The position numbers and the translations under genes were made by a program. Shown here piece after piece: positions 13,637 through 14,221 of a stretch of 14,221 nucleotides of DNA (position 1 is the stretch's first letter; every line of letters starts with the position of its first letter). The DNA lies in the NCBI GenBank assembly GCA_012271025.1, contig JAAXHF010000651.1, positions 1-14,221 of the forward strand. The letters are read 5' to 3'. The notes under the pieces are model-generated. The model made no database searches. It saw nothing but the letters and a program-made list of their open reading frames with translations, and was not told the DNA's origin. The stretch is from Deltaproteobacteria bacterium (GTDB lineage: Bacteria; Desulfobacterota_B; Binatia; Bin18).

Positions 13637-13803
13637 CTTTGGACCACCTCCTTTCTTGGCGCACCCGCTGCGGGGCCAGAAACCGCTGTACCAGGAACCG
13701 ATCGCCAATACCGGCCCGAGGCTCGGTCCACCTCGTCCTGCCGCACTGCAAGAGACGAAGCGTCAAGGCCTGTGTCTACCTGACCGAATAGCTATTGCTC
13801 GCC

Positions 13804-13832
13804 ACTATACGCGGAAACCCCCGTCAGGTCTA
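13804..13832 (-). promoter_or_regulatory. possible promoter of the leader/small RNA
   Basis: Minus-strand TAGACC (13832-13827; four of six -35 matches) is followed after 17 nt by TATAGT (13809-13804; five of six -10 matches). The predicted start is near 13797. The spacing is ideal but the -35 is mediocre. Confidence 0.4.
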
Positions 13833-13866
13833 GGGTGAGTCGGCCGGGCGGCAGGCGGCTCACCCT
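13832..13866. repeat. 11-bp hairpin upstream of the last gene
   Basis: AGGGTGAGTCG (13832-13842) pairs with CGGCTCACCCT (13856-13866), with one G-T pair, around a 13-base GC-rich loop. No U-tract follows on either strand, so it may be a weak terminator, an operator or part of an RNA. It adjoins the putative minus-strand -35. Confidence 0.5.
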
Positions 13867-13906
13867 TGCGCAAAACCGGTCTGCGTTATATCCTCAGCCT
13901 CGATTT

Positions 13907-14221
13907 ATGCCATACTTTCATGCTCTTACGCTTTTCGAAGGTCGTGGGTCGTCCTTGGAAGAAACGGACCAGGCCGCAGCTGCCCTTCTGGTGTCTGTCT
14001 CCCACAGACGGCTCCGCTATTGTGAACATGAGACGGTTCCCGGTACGGCCGGACTGGCCGGCGGCCCGGCCTATTTTACCGTCTTTGCCGACTTTGATGT
14101 CGAAGCCCACACCGAGGAAAATGCGGCCGAGCTGGTCGACGAGGTGCTCGACGCCGTATCGACCGACGACCTCCAGTATTTTTCCCACGGTCTTGTGGCG
14201 GGCGAGCAACGGGTGCAGCGC
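13907..14221 (+). CDS. unknown protein, N-terminal part (runs off the window)
   Basis: An open frame from ATG 13907 to the window edge gives 105 residues with no stop. The sequence alternates strands and helices (PYFHALTLFEG, SSLEETDQAAAALLVSVSHRRLRYCEHE, GPAYFTVFADFDVEAHTEENAAELVDEVLDAVSTDDLQYFSHGLVAGEQRVQR), giving a compact alpha/beta look; no signal peptide or membrane span is visible. I cannot name a family from this part. No Shine-Dalgarno precedes the ATG, and TTATAT at 13886-13891 would put a transcription start within about ten bases of it, so translation may be nearly leaderless. Acidic, well-distributed codon use like the neighbours supports a real gene. Confidence 0.65.
   Translation, partial: MPYFHALTLFEGRGSSLEETDQAAAALLVSVSHRRLRYCEHETVPGTAGLAGGPAYFTVFADFDVEAHTEENAAELVDEVLDAVSTDDLQYFSHGLVAGEQRVQR

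Larger units (their letters stand above)
13464..13797 (-). ncRNA. candidate structured leader or small RNA, about 330 nt
   Basis: No long reading frame here is credible, yet the stretch is dense in paired elements. Read on the minus strand from a putative promoter, it contains GACG/CGTC around CTT, a very strong Shine-Dalgarno with a 13-codon ORF, GGTAGT/ACTACC with inner TGGG/CCCA (13570-13540), and the three-way-junction terminator. It does not match tmRNA (no tRNA-like CCA end), RNase P RNA (no GGAAAGUCC-type core), SRP RNA or a T-box. It could be an attenuator for the downstream gene or an independent RNA. The opposite strand is also possible, since every stem pairs on both strands and TGCTACAAT (13481-13489) is a good extended -10 on the plus strand. 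Confidence 0.45.

Noticed and set aside
13636..13660. 3' end of a 16S rRNA gene on the plus strand
   Set aside because: Only about 16 bases resemble the anti-Shine-Dalgarno tail; the preceding bases do not match the conserved 16S 3' helix.
13436..13783. A 115-codon rightward ORF (and another at 13656-13838) across the structured region
   Set aside because: Ribosome sites are absent, the composition is irregular, and the region's inverted repeats explain it better as RNA or regulatory DNA.
13438..13906. 6S RNA, tmRNA, RNase P RNA, cobalamin riboswitch or T-box
   Set aside because: I looked for the hallmark pieces (tRNA-like end with CCA, GGAAAGUCC core, B12 box, GGGUGGNACCGCG) and found none; 6S RNA cannot be fully excluded by eye.

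Overview
The window is GC-rich bacterial chromosome with short intergenic gaps, strong GGAGG-type ribosome binding sites and many overlapping or nearly abutting genes. The mix is a type III CoA-transferase, split MaoC-type hydratases, a DsbA-like isomerase-family protein, a UGSC selenoprotein cassette and ordinary housekeeping genes. That fits a metabolically versatile, probably uncultured Gram-negative-type lineage (deltaproteobacterial, Tectomicrobia/Entotheonella-like or Binatota-like). This taxonomic guess is inference only: there is no rRNA gene, phage, insertion sequence or CRISPR array here to anchor it.

Left part (1-2313): the tail of a coiled-coil protein, a C-terminal remnant of an amidohydrolase, a CaiB/BaiF CoA-transferase, and a convergent DsbA-like protein whose CXXC motif has become SSLC.

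Centre left (2359-5165): the most distinctive locus. A promoter drives a gene that looks broken by TGA at 2700-2702. Its context is ...AIGD-(TGA)-GSC-TSW, the signature of the UGSC family of selenoproteins. A perfect 7-bp hairpin with loop GGTCT lies 18 nt after the TGA, the same loop and distance I recall for the E. coli fdhF SECIS. I therefore annotate one 199-residue selenoprotein (Sec94). Three nucleotides later comes a 360-residue conserved partner of unknown function, then a divergent YchF/OLA1-type P-loop protein with altered G1 and G3 motifs.

Centre (5155-9849): a leftward operon (SirB1-family protein, Nudix hydrolase, AI-2E-family permease) with a good promoter at 7587-7616, then a rightward alpha/beta hydrolase, a SnoaL-like protein with its own promoter, a bidirectional terminator hairpin, and a small leftward membrane/coiled-coil protein.

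Right part (9850-12815): a tight rightward run of two single-hot-dog MaoC-type subunits, 5-formyltetrahydrofolate cyclo-ligase (apparently starting at CTG), DNA polymerase III delta subunit (holA) and a small unknown protein overlapping holA by 4 bp. A convergent unknown helical protein (12820-13437) follows.

Right end (13438-13906): about 470 bp without a convincing long gene but dense in inverted repeats. On the minus strand it reads as promoter, a very strong Shine-Dalgarno with a 13-codon ORF, stem-loops, a three-way-junction terminator with a TTTTCTTTT tract, and then the start codon of the 12820-13437 gene. This looks like an attenuation-type leader or an independent small RNA. The last gene runs off the window's right edge.
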